6,890 nucleotides of DNA from an uncultured bacterium (GTDB lineage: Bacteria; CALINM01): assembly GCA_938045315.1 (NCBI GenBank), contig CALINM010000237.1, positions 1 through 6,890 of the forward strand, written 5' to 3'. A program made the position numbers and the translations under genes. The notes beneath the pieces were generated by a model, which saw only the letters and a list, made by a program, of their open reading frames with translations, was not told where the DNA came from and ran no database searches. Positions within the stretch are counted from its first letter, which is position 1; the number at the start of each line of letters is the position of its first letter. Shown piece by piece: positions 1 through 6,644 of this stretch.

Positions 1-103
1 GATAGTCATTTCTTAGATAAATCAAACTCCCCTTCATTTTCACATTAATATATACACTTATAAAAAAATAGCAAATTTTAAATGCCCTTCTAAAAGCGTG
101 CAA

Positions 104-2722
104 TTATTTGTTAAATTTAAAGATTTTTTCAAATTCTGTAAATATAAAGATAGTAGATGCTATAAAGAGGGAGTATAAAATTTCGATAAGATTTAAAGGT
201 TCTGTTTGGAAAATTTTATTCATTTGAGGAATATAAACTATTAATAATTGAAGTATTATAGTTAGGATAATGGAAAAGATAAGTGGTTTGTTTTTAAAAA
301 TACCAATTTTGAATATAGAATTAGTAAATGATCTAACACTCATAGCAACGGACATTCTACCTATTACCAAAGCAGTAAAAACCATAGTTTGCCACTTAAG
401 GTTATTTTTTAAGGCAAAATATTGTAAAAATAATGTTGTAATACCTATTATTAACCCATACTTTAAAATAAAAAGACCACGTCCTTCAGCAAAGATTCCC
501 TCTTTTGGATTTATTGGTGGTCTTTCCATTATGTTTATCTCAGGTTCTTCAGCAGTAAGTGATAATCCTGGTAGACTGTCTGTTAGTAAATTCATCCACA
601 ATATTTGTATGGGGAGTAGTGTTAAAGGCAAGCCAAAAAATGGTGCAAGAAAAATAGCCCATAATGTTCCAGCATTACATGTCATAGAATAAATAATAAA
701 CTTTAAGATATTATCATAAATTTTTCTTCCCTCTTTTACAGCTTTTACAATTGTGGCGAAATTATCATCTAAAAGTATCATGGATGCAGATTCTTTAGCC
801 ACATCAGTACCATTTATACCCATTGCAATGCCTATATTTGCTTGTTTAAGTGCAGGAGCATCATTTACTCCGTCTCCAGTCATTGCTACATATTGTCCCT
901 TATCTTGGAGTGCTTTTACAATTTTTAGTTTTTGTTCAGGAGCAACTCTGGCATATACTTTAATCTTTTCAACACGCTCTTCAAATTCCTCAAAAGGAAG
1001 TTTATCTAATTCTCTTCCAGTTATAACAGACTCTGTCTCTCTATCGTTTTCGTCTAAAATGCCGAGCCTTTTTGCTATAACAGTTGCAGTAATGGGATGG
1101 TCACCGGTTATCATAACAGGTGTTATGCCAGCCTTTTTACATATTGAAACGGCTGATTTTGCCTCTTCTCTTGGAGGATCCATCATACCAACTAAACCAA
1201 TTATGGTTAAATCATTTTCGATTTCATCTATTTTAGTGTTTTCGGGGATATTATTAAAAAGCTTGATACCAAATCCTAATACTCTAAGTCCATCGATGGC
1301 CATATTTTCAGTAATTCTATGTATATATTCCAGGTCAAGGGGGGTTAATTTATTTTCAATTTCTACATTTTTTGCCTTCGAGAGTAAAACTTCAATAGCT
1401 CCTTTCGTAATAGTAAATATTTTCCCTCCAAAGAGCCCGTCATTATCCTTATGAAAGGTTGTCATACACTTCCTATCAGAGTCGAAGGGAATTTCATTAA
1501 TTCGGGGGAATTTTTTTTCTAATTCCTCTTTTTTAAATCCATTTTTTTCAGCAAACTCATAAATTGATATTTCTGTTGGGTCTCCAATTATATTGCCGTT
1601 ACTATTTCTTTTAGCGTCATTACAAAGAGCCATTATTGTAAAAAATTTTTTTAAATTATGAGGTTTAATATCTGAAATTTTAATAATTTTGTTGTTAAAA
1701 AATATCTCTTCAACAGTCATTTTATTGAGAGTAAGAGTTCCGGTCTTATCAGAACATATATAAGTAACTGAACCAAGGGTTTCTACAGCGGGTAGTTTTC
1801 TAATTAATGCGTTTTGCTTTACCATTTTATTTGCACCCACTGCAAGTGTTATTGTGATTACGGCGGGTAAAGCCTCAGGTATAGCGGCAACGGCTAAACT
1901 TATAGCAGTAAGTAGCATAAAAACAACTTCTTCTCCCCTGATAATTCCAGAGGTAAAAACAATTGATGAGATTAAAATTATCACTATGGCAAGTTTTTTA
2001 CTAAAAATTGCAAGTCTTTCCTTTAGTGGCGTTTGTGTATCAGTATCTTCTTGTAACAGGGTCGCAATTTTACCAATCTCGGTTCCCATACCAGTTGCAA
2101 CCACAATACCAGTTCCTCTTCCATAAGTTATTATTGTTCCTTGATAAGCCATGTTTTTCCTATCACCGAGAGGGAGATCTTCATCATTAAGTATTTTAGT
2201 GTCTTTTTCAACCGCTATTGATTCACCGGTTAATGTAGATTCATCGATTTTTAAATTTGCTGATTCAATTAGTCTTAAATCAGCCGGGACAATCTGACCA
2301 GCTTCTAATAACACAATATCACCGGGTACTAACTCACTAGCTGGAATTGTTGTTGGTTTGCCATCTCTTATCACGTTTGTTATAGGTGTGGAAATTTTTT
2401 TTAAAGCTTCTATGGCTTTTTCTGCTTTGTATTCTTGCAAAAACCCAATAAGTGCATTTAATATTACGATAGCAATAATTGCAAGTGAATCGATAGGCTT
2501 CCCTAAAGTACCTGCAACAATTGCAGAAAGGATAAGAATAATTATCATTAAATCCTTAAATTGGTTTAAAAACATTATAAATGGTGTTTTTTTCTTTTTA
2601 ACCTTAAGTTCATTTAAACCATATTGTTTAAGACGATTTTGTGCCTCATGGATGGATATTCCATTATTTGAACTATTAAGAATATTGAAAATTGTATCTA
2701 TATCTTTTGTATGCCTCCCCAT
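104..2722 (-). CDS. Type II (Ca2+-type) cation-transporting P-type ATPase
   Basis: Integral membrane pump that uses ATP to export a cation, most likely Ca2+, from the cytoplasm. Numbering from the chosen start gives 872 residues, normal for bacterial Ca2+-ATPases. In order: N-terminal cation-ATPase domain (about 3-40), M1-M2 (58-95), actuator domain with TGES (165-168), M3-M4 (244-296) with PEALP (Glu283), DKTGT with phosphorylated Asp325, nucleotide-binding domain with FDSDRK (413-418) and KGA (440), TGD (539-541), hinge motif TGDGVND (615-621), then M5-M10 (672-864). M6 carries N711-LL-T714-D715, matching SERCA Asn796, Thr799 and Asp800. At the SERCA Glu771 position in M5 there is Thr686. 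The start at 2722 is preferred because AGGAGT lies 6 bases upstream; the ATG at 2749 has no such site. The gene is divergent from the YeeE pair, and a weak -10 (TATAAT, 2769-2764) could serve it. Family is certain; the ion is inferred and could be Mn2+ or another cation. Confidence 0.95.
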   Translation of the reverse strand: MGRHTKDIDTIFNILNSSNNGISIHEAQNRLKQYGLNELKVKKKKTPFIMFLNQFKDLMIIILILSAIVAGTLGKPIDSLAIIAIVILNALIGFLQEYKAEKAIEALKKISTPITNVIRDGKPTTIPASELVPGDIVLLEAGQIVPADLRLIESANLKIDESTLTGESIAVEKDTKILNDEDLPLGDRKNMAYQGTIITYGRGTGIVVATGMGTEIGKIATLLQEDTDTQTPLKERLAIFSKKLAIVIILISSIVFTSGIIRGEEVVFMLLTAISLAVAAIPEALPAVITITLAVGANKMVKQNALIRKLPAVETLGSVTYICSDKTGTLTLNKMTVEEIFFNNKIIKISDIKPHNLKKFFTIMALCNDAKRNSNGNIIGDPTEISIYEFAEKNGFKKEELEKKFPRINEIPFDSDRKCMTTFHKDNDGLFGGKIFTITKGAIEVLLSKAKNVEIENKLTPLDLEYIHRITENMAIDGLRVLGFGIKLFNNIPENTKIDEIENDLTIIGLVGMMDPPREEAKSAVSICKKAGITPVMITGDHPITATVIAKRLGILDENDRETESVITGRELDKLPFEEFEERVEKIKVYARVAPEQKLKIVKALQDKGQYVAMTGDGVNDAPALKQANIGIAMGINGTDVAKESASMILLDDNFATIVKAVKEGRKIYDNILKFIIYSMTCNAGTLWAIFLAPFFGLPLTLLPIQILWMNLLTDSLPGLSLTAEEPEINIMERPPINPKEGIFAEGRGLFILKYGLIIGITTLFLQYFALKNNLKWQTMVFTALVIGRMSVAMSVRSFTNSIFKIGIFKNKPLIFSIILTIILQLLIVYIPQMNKIFQTEPLNLIEILYSLFIASTIFIFTEFEKIFKFNK

Positions 2723-2728
2723 ATTTAT

Positions 2729-2734
2729 ACTCCT
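2729..2734 (-). promoter_or_regulatory. Ribosome binding site fixing the ATPase start
   Basis: Read on the minus strand this is AGGAGT, followed by a 6-base spacer (ATAAAT) and ATG at 2722. The upstream in-frame ATG at 2749 is preceded by an A-rich run without a Shine-Dalgarno match. The protein starting at 2722 begins MGRHTKD, which fits the usual short N-terminus ahead of the cation-ATPase N domain. Confidence 0.75.
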
Positions 2735-2832
2735 GAAATCTTTCCCCATAGTTTTTTTTAATTATTATAAATTATGTATAATCTGATTGCATTAAATTAA
2801 AGTTTTTGTCTAATCTGTTTTCCTATAGAGTA

Positions 2833-2860
2833 TTGAAAATTGAACATTTTGCTATATAAT
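2833..2860 (+). promoter_or_regulatory. Sigma70-type promoter for the YeeE pair
   Basis: TTGAAA (2833-2838, five of six consensus bases) and TATAAT (2855-2860, perfect) are separated by 16 bases. Transcription would start near 2867, leaving a leader of about 26 bases that ends in AAGGGGTGGG just before the ATG at 2893. The position and leader length fit the downstream gene well. It is predicted by eye only. Confidence 0.65.
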
Positions 2861-2892
2861 TTTAAACAGAAATATTAAATAAGGGGTGGGTT

Positions 2893-3435
2893 ATGAAGTT
2901 AAAAACCAAAGATAATGGTTGGAATCCTTATTTTGCAGGAGCGTTAGTTGGATTATTGGCTGTTTTTTCTGCATACGCTACTTCCGTAATACTTGGTAAA
3001 ACAAACTATCTTGGTGCATCCACAACTTTTGTAAGGGCAGCGGGGTATATTGTTCAATTTTTCTCACCTGAACATGTGGCTAATAACGAATATTATTTGA
3101 AAGAAAAAGTAAAAATTGATTGGCAGTTTATGTTAATAATCGGGATCTTTATAGGCTCTTTAATATCGTCATTACAGGATAAGAGTTTTAAAATTGAGAA
3201 AGTACCGCCTATTTGGGAAAAAAACTTTGGATCCTCAGTATATAAAAGGGCGGTTGCTGCATTTTTTGGTGGAATATTAGCTATGATTGGTGCAAGAATG
3301 GCGGATGGTTGTCCAAGCGGTCATGGTTTAAGTGGTAATATGCAATTGTCGGTTAGTGCCTTAATGGCAATATTTATATTTTTCTTGTTTGGTATTTTAG
3401 TTGCAAATATTTTTTATAGGGAGAAGGAATTATGA
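2893..3435 (+). CDS. YeeE/YedE-family (DUF395) membrane protein, first half of a two-gene pair
   Basis: Membrane protein of 180 residues, about half the length of single-chain YeeE/TsuA thiosulfate importers. Hydrophobic segments are at about 13-35, 77-94, 118-137 and 153-173. The family signature is near the C-terminus: GARMADGCPSGHGLSG (133-148), with Cys140 at the conserved Cys position and the SGHGLSG half-motif. In characterised YeeE/TsuA, conserved cysteines on the pathway help pass thiosulfate inward; this is family knowledge, not shown here. The start at 2893 has AAGGGG 6 bases upstream and a good promoter. The stop overlaps the next gene as ATGA, so the two halves are very likely made together and assemble. 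Substrate could be thiosulfate or another sulfur or selenium compound. Confident of family, less so of substrate. Confidence 0.9.
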   Translation: MKLKTKDNGWNPYFAGALVGLLAVFSAYATSVILGKTNYLGASTTFVRAAGYIVQFFSPEHVANNEYYLKEKVKIDWQFMLIIGIFIGSLISSLQDKSFKIEKVPPIWEKNFGSSVYKRAVAAFFGGILAMIGARMADGCPSGHGLSGNMQLSVSALMAIFIFFLFGILVANIFYREKEL

Positions 3436-3965
3436 TGACTTTTGAACAATTTTTAGGACTTATAACGGGTATATTATTTGGTTTTTTACTTCAAAAAGGA
3501 AGGGTACTGAGATTTGATAAACAGATATCGGCACTGTTATTTAAGGATATGACAATAATTAAATTTATGATTTCTGCTATCCTCGTTGGCATGGTAGGTA
3601 TTTATTTTTTAAAAGATCTGGGAGTAATAAAATTGAATCATAAGTCCATGAATGTTGGTGGTGTTATTGTAGGCGCTGCTTTATTTGGAACTGGATGGGC
3701 AATTATGGGTTTTTGTCCTGGGACTTCGGTTGGTGCCCTTGGGGAAGGTAGAATACATGCTTTTTTTGCAGTAATTGGAATGATTGCAGGTGCTGGCATT
3801 TATGCTGAATTATACCCTTTTTTTAAGATAACAGTACTTTCATGGTTAGATTTTGGGAGAATTGGATTTCCTGAACTTTTAGGATTAAATCACTGGATTA
3901 TTATTGTTTTATACTGGATTTTAGGTATAAGCATTTTTATCTGGTTTGAGAAGAAGGGATTATAA
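3432..3965 (+). CDS. YeeE/YedE-family (DUF395) membrane protein, second half of the pair
   Basis: Membrane protein of 177 residues, partner of the preceding gene. Hydrophobic segments are at about 5-20, 42-60, 75-96, 108-125 and 153-171. LQKGRVLRF (20-28) and GFCPGTSVGALGEGR (93-107, Cys95) are family signatures; the Cys lies at the equivalent place to Cys140 of the partner, as expected if the two are pseudo-symmetric halves of one transporter. The ATG at 3432 overlaps the upstream TGA by 4 bases, with AGGGAGAAGG (3418-3427) just before it, which suggests translational coupling. A second ATG at 3435 is an equally possible start and would shorten the protein by one residue. Probable role: uptake of thiosulfate or a related sulfur species. 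No sulfurtransferase, rhodanese or TusA-like gene is adjacent within the window to support the substrate. Confidence 0.9.
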   Translation: MMTFEQFLGLITGILFGFLLQKGRVLRFDKQISALLFKDMTIIKFMISAILVGMVGIYFLKDLGVIKLNHKSMNVGGVIVGAALFGTGWAIMGFCPGTSVGALGEGRIHAFFAVIGMIAGAGIYAELYPFFKITVLSWLDFGRIGFPELLGLNHWIIIVLYWILGISIFIWFEKKGL

Positions 3966-4015
3966 ATCAGGTAATTAAACTACTATTCATTAGTTCATGT
4001 ATTAATTCGTCTATT

Positions 4016-4032
4016 AAAAAAAAATTTTTTTT
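4016..4032. repeat. A9-T8 tract ahead of the tRNA gene
   Basis: Nine A followed immediately by eight T, self-complementary over 16 bases, between the YeeE pair and the tRNA. There is no GC stem, so it is a poor classical terminator, although the T run could weakly terminate a transcript from the YeeE pair. Such tracts are also intrinsically curved and can act as UP-like elements. The TATTAT at 4035-4040 is a possible tRNA -10, but no convincing -35 is seen. Confidence 0.4.
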
Positions 4033-4049
4033 GTTATTATTTTAGTATC

Positions 4050-4122
4050 GCCGTCGTAGCTCAGTCGGCAGAGCAGCTGATTCGTAATCAGCAGGTCGGG
4101 GGTTCGAATCCCCCCGACGGCT
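4050..4122 (+). tRNA. tRNA-Thr, anticodon CGT
   Basis: Complete 73-base cloverleaf: acceptor stem GCCGTCG/CGACGGC (4050-4056, 4115-4121), D stem GCTC/GAGC with the GG of the D loop, anticodon stem GCTGA/TCAGC around the loop TTCGTAA, variable loop AGGTC, and T arm GGGGG-TTCGAAT-CCCCC. All stems pair perfectly. Anticodon CGT reads ACG, threonine. The known Escherichia coli ThrRS identity elements G1:C72, C2:G71, G35 and U36 are all present. The discriminator base is T (4122). CCA is not encoded, since TCTT follows, so it must be added after transcription. Confidence 0.97.
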
Positions 4123-4159
4123 TCTTTAATTAAAATATAACTTTTTTTCCTTAAATTAT

Positions 4160-4176
4160 TTTGATATTTTATCAAA
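4160..4176. repeat. 7-bp inverted repeat just before the cyclase start
   Basis: TTTGATA, a TTT loop, and TATCAAA form a perfect 7-bp inverted repeat with a 3-base spacer. It ends 6 bases before the GTG start of the cyclase gene, where a Shine-Dalgarno sequence would normally sit. It could be a protein-binding operator or a weak RNA hairpin at the ribosome entry site, or chance in AT-rich DNA. Confidence 0.4.
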
Positions 4177-4182
4177 TAGAAA

Positions 4183-6075
4183 GTGAACTATTTAAAAGGG
4201 TCAAAGTTTTTATTTTTTTATATTATTGTTTCTCTAATATTTATTGTTAATCTATACTTTTATTTTGTCCCTTCAAAGTTTTTTCATCATCTTGAGTTAA
4301 AGACATATGATTGGAGGATGCAGCACTCTTCACAAAAACTAATTTCCCACAAAATAGTTATAGTGGCAATTGATGAAAAATCTTTAAAAGATTTAGGCAG
4401 ATGGGATGATTGGAGTAGAAATAAATTCCCTGAGATAATTAAAAAGATCAAAAATTATGGTGCTAAAATAATTGGTGTAGATGTCCTTTTCATAGAAAAG
4501 TCAAAAGATGATAGTAAGCTTATTGATAATTTCAATAATGGCATTACTGTAGGTTCTTTGGTAATAGATTTTAGTGAACATCAAAAAACAGATAAAATCC
4601 CTGAAAATTTAAAGTTGTCATCCTATCAGAATATAATAGATAATGAAAATCTTGTCTTAAATGGTCGTGGTCTGATTTACCCTTTTGAAAAATTGATAAA
4701 TAGTTATGTAGCACTGGGTCATATAAATATGTTACCCGATGATGATGGTGTTATAAGGCGGGAATTAGTTGCTATTAAATATGGTGATTTGATATTTCCT
4801 TCCTTTGCAATACAGATTTATAAATTATACAATAATATTGACGATGAAGACGTATTATTAATCCCAGGGCGTGCATTATTTTTAGGTAAGCAAAAAATCG
4901 ATCTTGATAATTATTCTGCATTTCTAATTAACTATAAAGGACAAGAAGGAACTTTCCCATATGTATCAGTTTCTGATGTCTTCTTTGATAGAATAAATAA
5001 AGATTTTTTCAAAAATAAAATAGTGTTAGTAGGTGCAACTGCAGTTGGACTTTATGATTTACGAGTAACACCCCTTTCACAGAATATGCCTGGGATCGAA
5101 AAACACGCAAATGTAATTGAAAATTTAATTGATAATAAGTTTATTAAAATTATTCCCAAATACATCTTATTGCTCATTTTATTTGTAATATATTTTATTT
5201 ATCTATTATTTGGAAAAATTCTAAGGGTTAAAGGTGTTTCTTTTCTTGGTATAGGCATATTCATTGTATATTCTTTTTCTGCATTTCTTCTATTTTCTCA
5301 TCATAAGATTTATTTAAATCTTGTGCATCCCACAATGACTAATTTAAGTATTTTTTTAGTAGTGATAATTTATAAGTACGCTGTGGAAGAAGCTCGAAGC
5401 AGAGAAATTAAGAAAATATTTTCGAGCTATGTTAGTGATAAAATTGTCAATGAATTAATCAAAAATCCTGAGATGGCTAAGTTAGGAGGGATTAAAAAGG
5501 AGATAACAGTGCTCTTTGCTGATGTAAGAGGATTTACTACCTTTTCTGAAAAACACCCTCCTGAAGAAGTAGTTTTATTTTTAAATGAGTTATTAACTGA
5601 GATGACTGATGTTATTATGAAATATGATGGGACCCTTGATAAATTTGTTGGTGATGAGATTATGGCTCTTTGGAATGTACCATTGGAACAAGATGATCAT
5701 ACAATTAGAGCTGTTATGTGTGCTATTGATATGATAAAGAAAAATAGAATTTTAGCTGAGAAATGGACCAAAGAAGGAAAAGATGTATTATATTTAAGCA
5801 TTGGTATTAATACAGGGGAAGCAGTTGTAGGTAATATGGGGGCAGAAAACAAAAAAATGGATTATACTGCTATAGGAGACACTGTTAATTTAGGAGCAAG
5901 AGTCGAAGCACTTACCAGATCACTTAATGCTGATATATTAATTACTGAGTATGTTTATGAAAAAATAAAAAACTTTAAGGAAGAGTTAAAAAATGTTAGT
6001 ATTATCGAGTGTCCACCACAACAGGTAAAGGGCAAAAGAGATTTTATAAAAGTTTATAAGATAGATATAAAATAG
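4183..6075 (+). CDS. CHASE2-domain class IIIb adenylate cyclase
   Basis: Membrane-bound enzyme of 630 residues, predicted to make cAMP from ATP in response to a signal outside the inner membrane. In order: TM helix (about 9-29), extracytoplasmic CHASE2 sensor (about 35-320), three TM helices (about 326-343, 351-371, 378-398), short linker, and a class III cyclase domain (about 436-627). Catalytic positions seen: metal Asp447 (FADVRGF) and Asp491 (DKFVGDE), adenine-selecting Lys487 and Thr562 (DYTAIGD), and transition-state Asn569 and Arg573 (NLGAR). The Lys-Thr pair is the class IIIb pattern and favours ATP over GTP. The start is GTG; an in-frame TAG sits two codons upstream (4177-4179) and the next in-frame Met (46) would remove the first TM, so GTG is effectively forced. 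The Shine-Dalgarno is weak. No receptor or cAMP-binding regulator is adjacent. It is probably co-transcribed with the nitroreductase 11 bases downstream. Confidence 0.95.
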   Translation: MNYLKGSKFLFFYIIVSLIFIVNLYFYFVPSKFFHHLELKTYDWRMQHSSQKLISHKIVIVAIDEKSLKDLGRWDDWSRNKFPEIIKKIKNYGAKIIGVDVLFIEKSKDDSKLIDNFNNGITVGSLVIDFSEHQKTDKIPENLKLSSYQNIIDNENLVLNGRGLIYPFEKLINSYVALGHINMLPDDDGVIRRELVAIKYGDLIFPSFAIQIYKLYNNIDDEDVLLIPGRALFLGKQKIDLDNYSAFLINYKGQEGTFPYVSVSDVFFDRINKDFFKNKIVLVGATAVGLYDLRVTPLSQNMPGIEKHANVIENLIDNKFIKIIPKYILLLILFVIYFIYLLFGKILRVKGVSFLGIGIFIVYSFSAFLLFSHHKIYLNLVHPTMTNLSIFLVVIIYKYAVEEARSREIKKIFSSYVSDKIVNELIKNPEMAKLGGIKKEITVLFADVRGFTTFSEKHPPEEVVLFLNELLTEMTDVIMKYDGTLDKFVGDEIMALWNVPLEQDDHTIRAVMCAIDMIKKNRILAEKWTKEGKDVLYLSIGINTGEAVVGNMGAENKKMDYTAIGDTVNLGARVEALTRSLNADILITEYVYEKIKNFKEELKNVSIIECPPQQVKGKRDFIKVYKIDIK

Positions 6076-6086
6076 GGAGGTAATCG

Positions 6087-6644
6087 ATGGAAACAATTCA
6101 GACAATTATGACTCGAAGGAGTGTTAGGAAGTTTAAAAAAGATCCTATACCTGATGACATTATTGAGTCTATGCTTCAATCTGCAAGATTTGCTCCTTCA
6201 TGGGCAAATACTCAGTGTTGGAGATTCGTGTTAATTAAAGAAGATGAAACAAAAAACAAATTATCAGAGGCATTTCCTCCGAGAAATCCTGGGCTTCCAA
6301 GTTTACTTATGGCACCTCTTGTAGTTGTTGCTTTTGCTGAAAAATTTAAATCGGGATATTACAAAGGTGAAGCTTCCACCGATAAAGGTGAATATTGGTA
6401 TATGTTTGATGTGGCATTATCACTACAAAATATGGTTCTAACTGCTTGGGATAAAGGTGTAGGATCGGTTTATCTGGGTTTGTTTGATGCAAAAAAAATT
6501 AAAGAAATACTTGAAATACCAGAAAATTATGAGGTAGTGGCTATTGTTCCCTTTGGTTATCCCGATGAGGAGCCTAAATGTCCACCAAGAAAAGATTTAA
6601 AAGAAATTGTTTATCATGAAAAATTTAGAATGTTAGAGGAATGA
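6087..6644 (+). CDS. Nitroreductase-family FMN-dependent oxidoreductase
   Basis: Predicted cytoplasmic flavoprotein of 185 residues, typical of short single-domain members that work as homodimers. FMN-binding features: TRRSVRKF near the N-terminus (Arg10, Arg11, Ser12, Arg14), PSWANTQCWRF (37-47, with Asn41 and Gln43), GVGSVYLG (124-131), and PFGYPDEEP (155-163) followed by Arg168. The usual Pro after NxQ is Cys44 here. The family reduces nitro compounds, quinones, flavins or other electron-poor substrates with NAD(P)H; the substrate cannot be told from sequence. GGAGG (6076-6080) overlaps the region just after the cyclase stop and gives an ideal 6-base spacer, so translation should be strong. 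The 11-base gap argues for one transcript with the cyclase, though no functional link is evident. Its last 12 bases overlap the convergent phosphoesterase gene. Confidence 0.93.
   Translation: METIQTIMTRRSVRKFKKDPIPDDIIESMLQSARFAPSWANTQCWRFVLIKEDETKNKLSEAFPPRNPGLPSLLMAPLVVVAFAEKFKSGYYKGEASTDKGEYWYMFDVALSLQNMVLTAWDKGVGSVYLGLFDAKKIKEILEIPENYEVVAIVPFGYPDEEPKCPPRKDLKEIVYHEKFRMLEE

Noticed and set aside
1-37. Possible start of another minus-strand gene at the left edge (ATG at 37-35, reading MKGSLIYLRNDY)
   Set aside because: Only 12 codons are visible, there is no Shine-Dalgarno before the ATG, and no recognisable motif. A plus-strand frame open from base 1 to a TAA at 46-48 is equally unsupported. 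More flanking sequence would decide.
61-85. Possible terminator after the ATPase: GCATTTAAAATTTGC then a T7 run, read on the minus strand
   Set aside because: Only three outer base pairs form before T:T mismatches, so the stem is too weak to call, although the T run is suitable.
270-2786. Several plus-strand open frames of 60-233 codons (270-692, 753-1454, 1854-2126, 2008-2190, 2358-2786)
   Set aside because: They lie wholly or almost wholly opposite the ATPase gene, whose motifs are unmistakable. Their translations show no recognisable domain and fit the antisense shadow of AT-rich membrane-protein coding sequence.
2755-2792. Minus-strand promoter for the ATPase (TATAAT at 2769-2764)
   Set aside because: The -10 is perfect but the best -35 (ATGCAA, 2792-2787) matches only three of six consensus bases, and TATAAT is frequent by chance in this AT-rich stretch. 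It is mentioned with the gene but not called as a feature.
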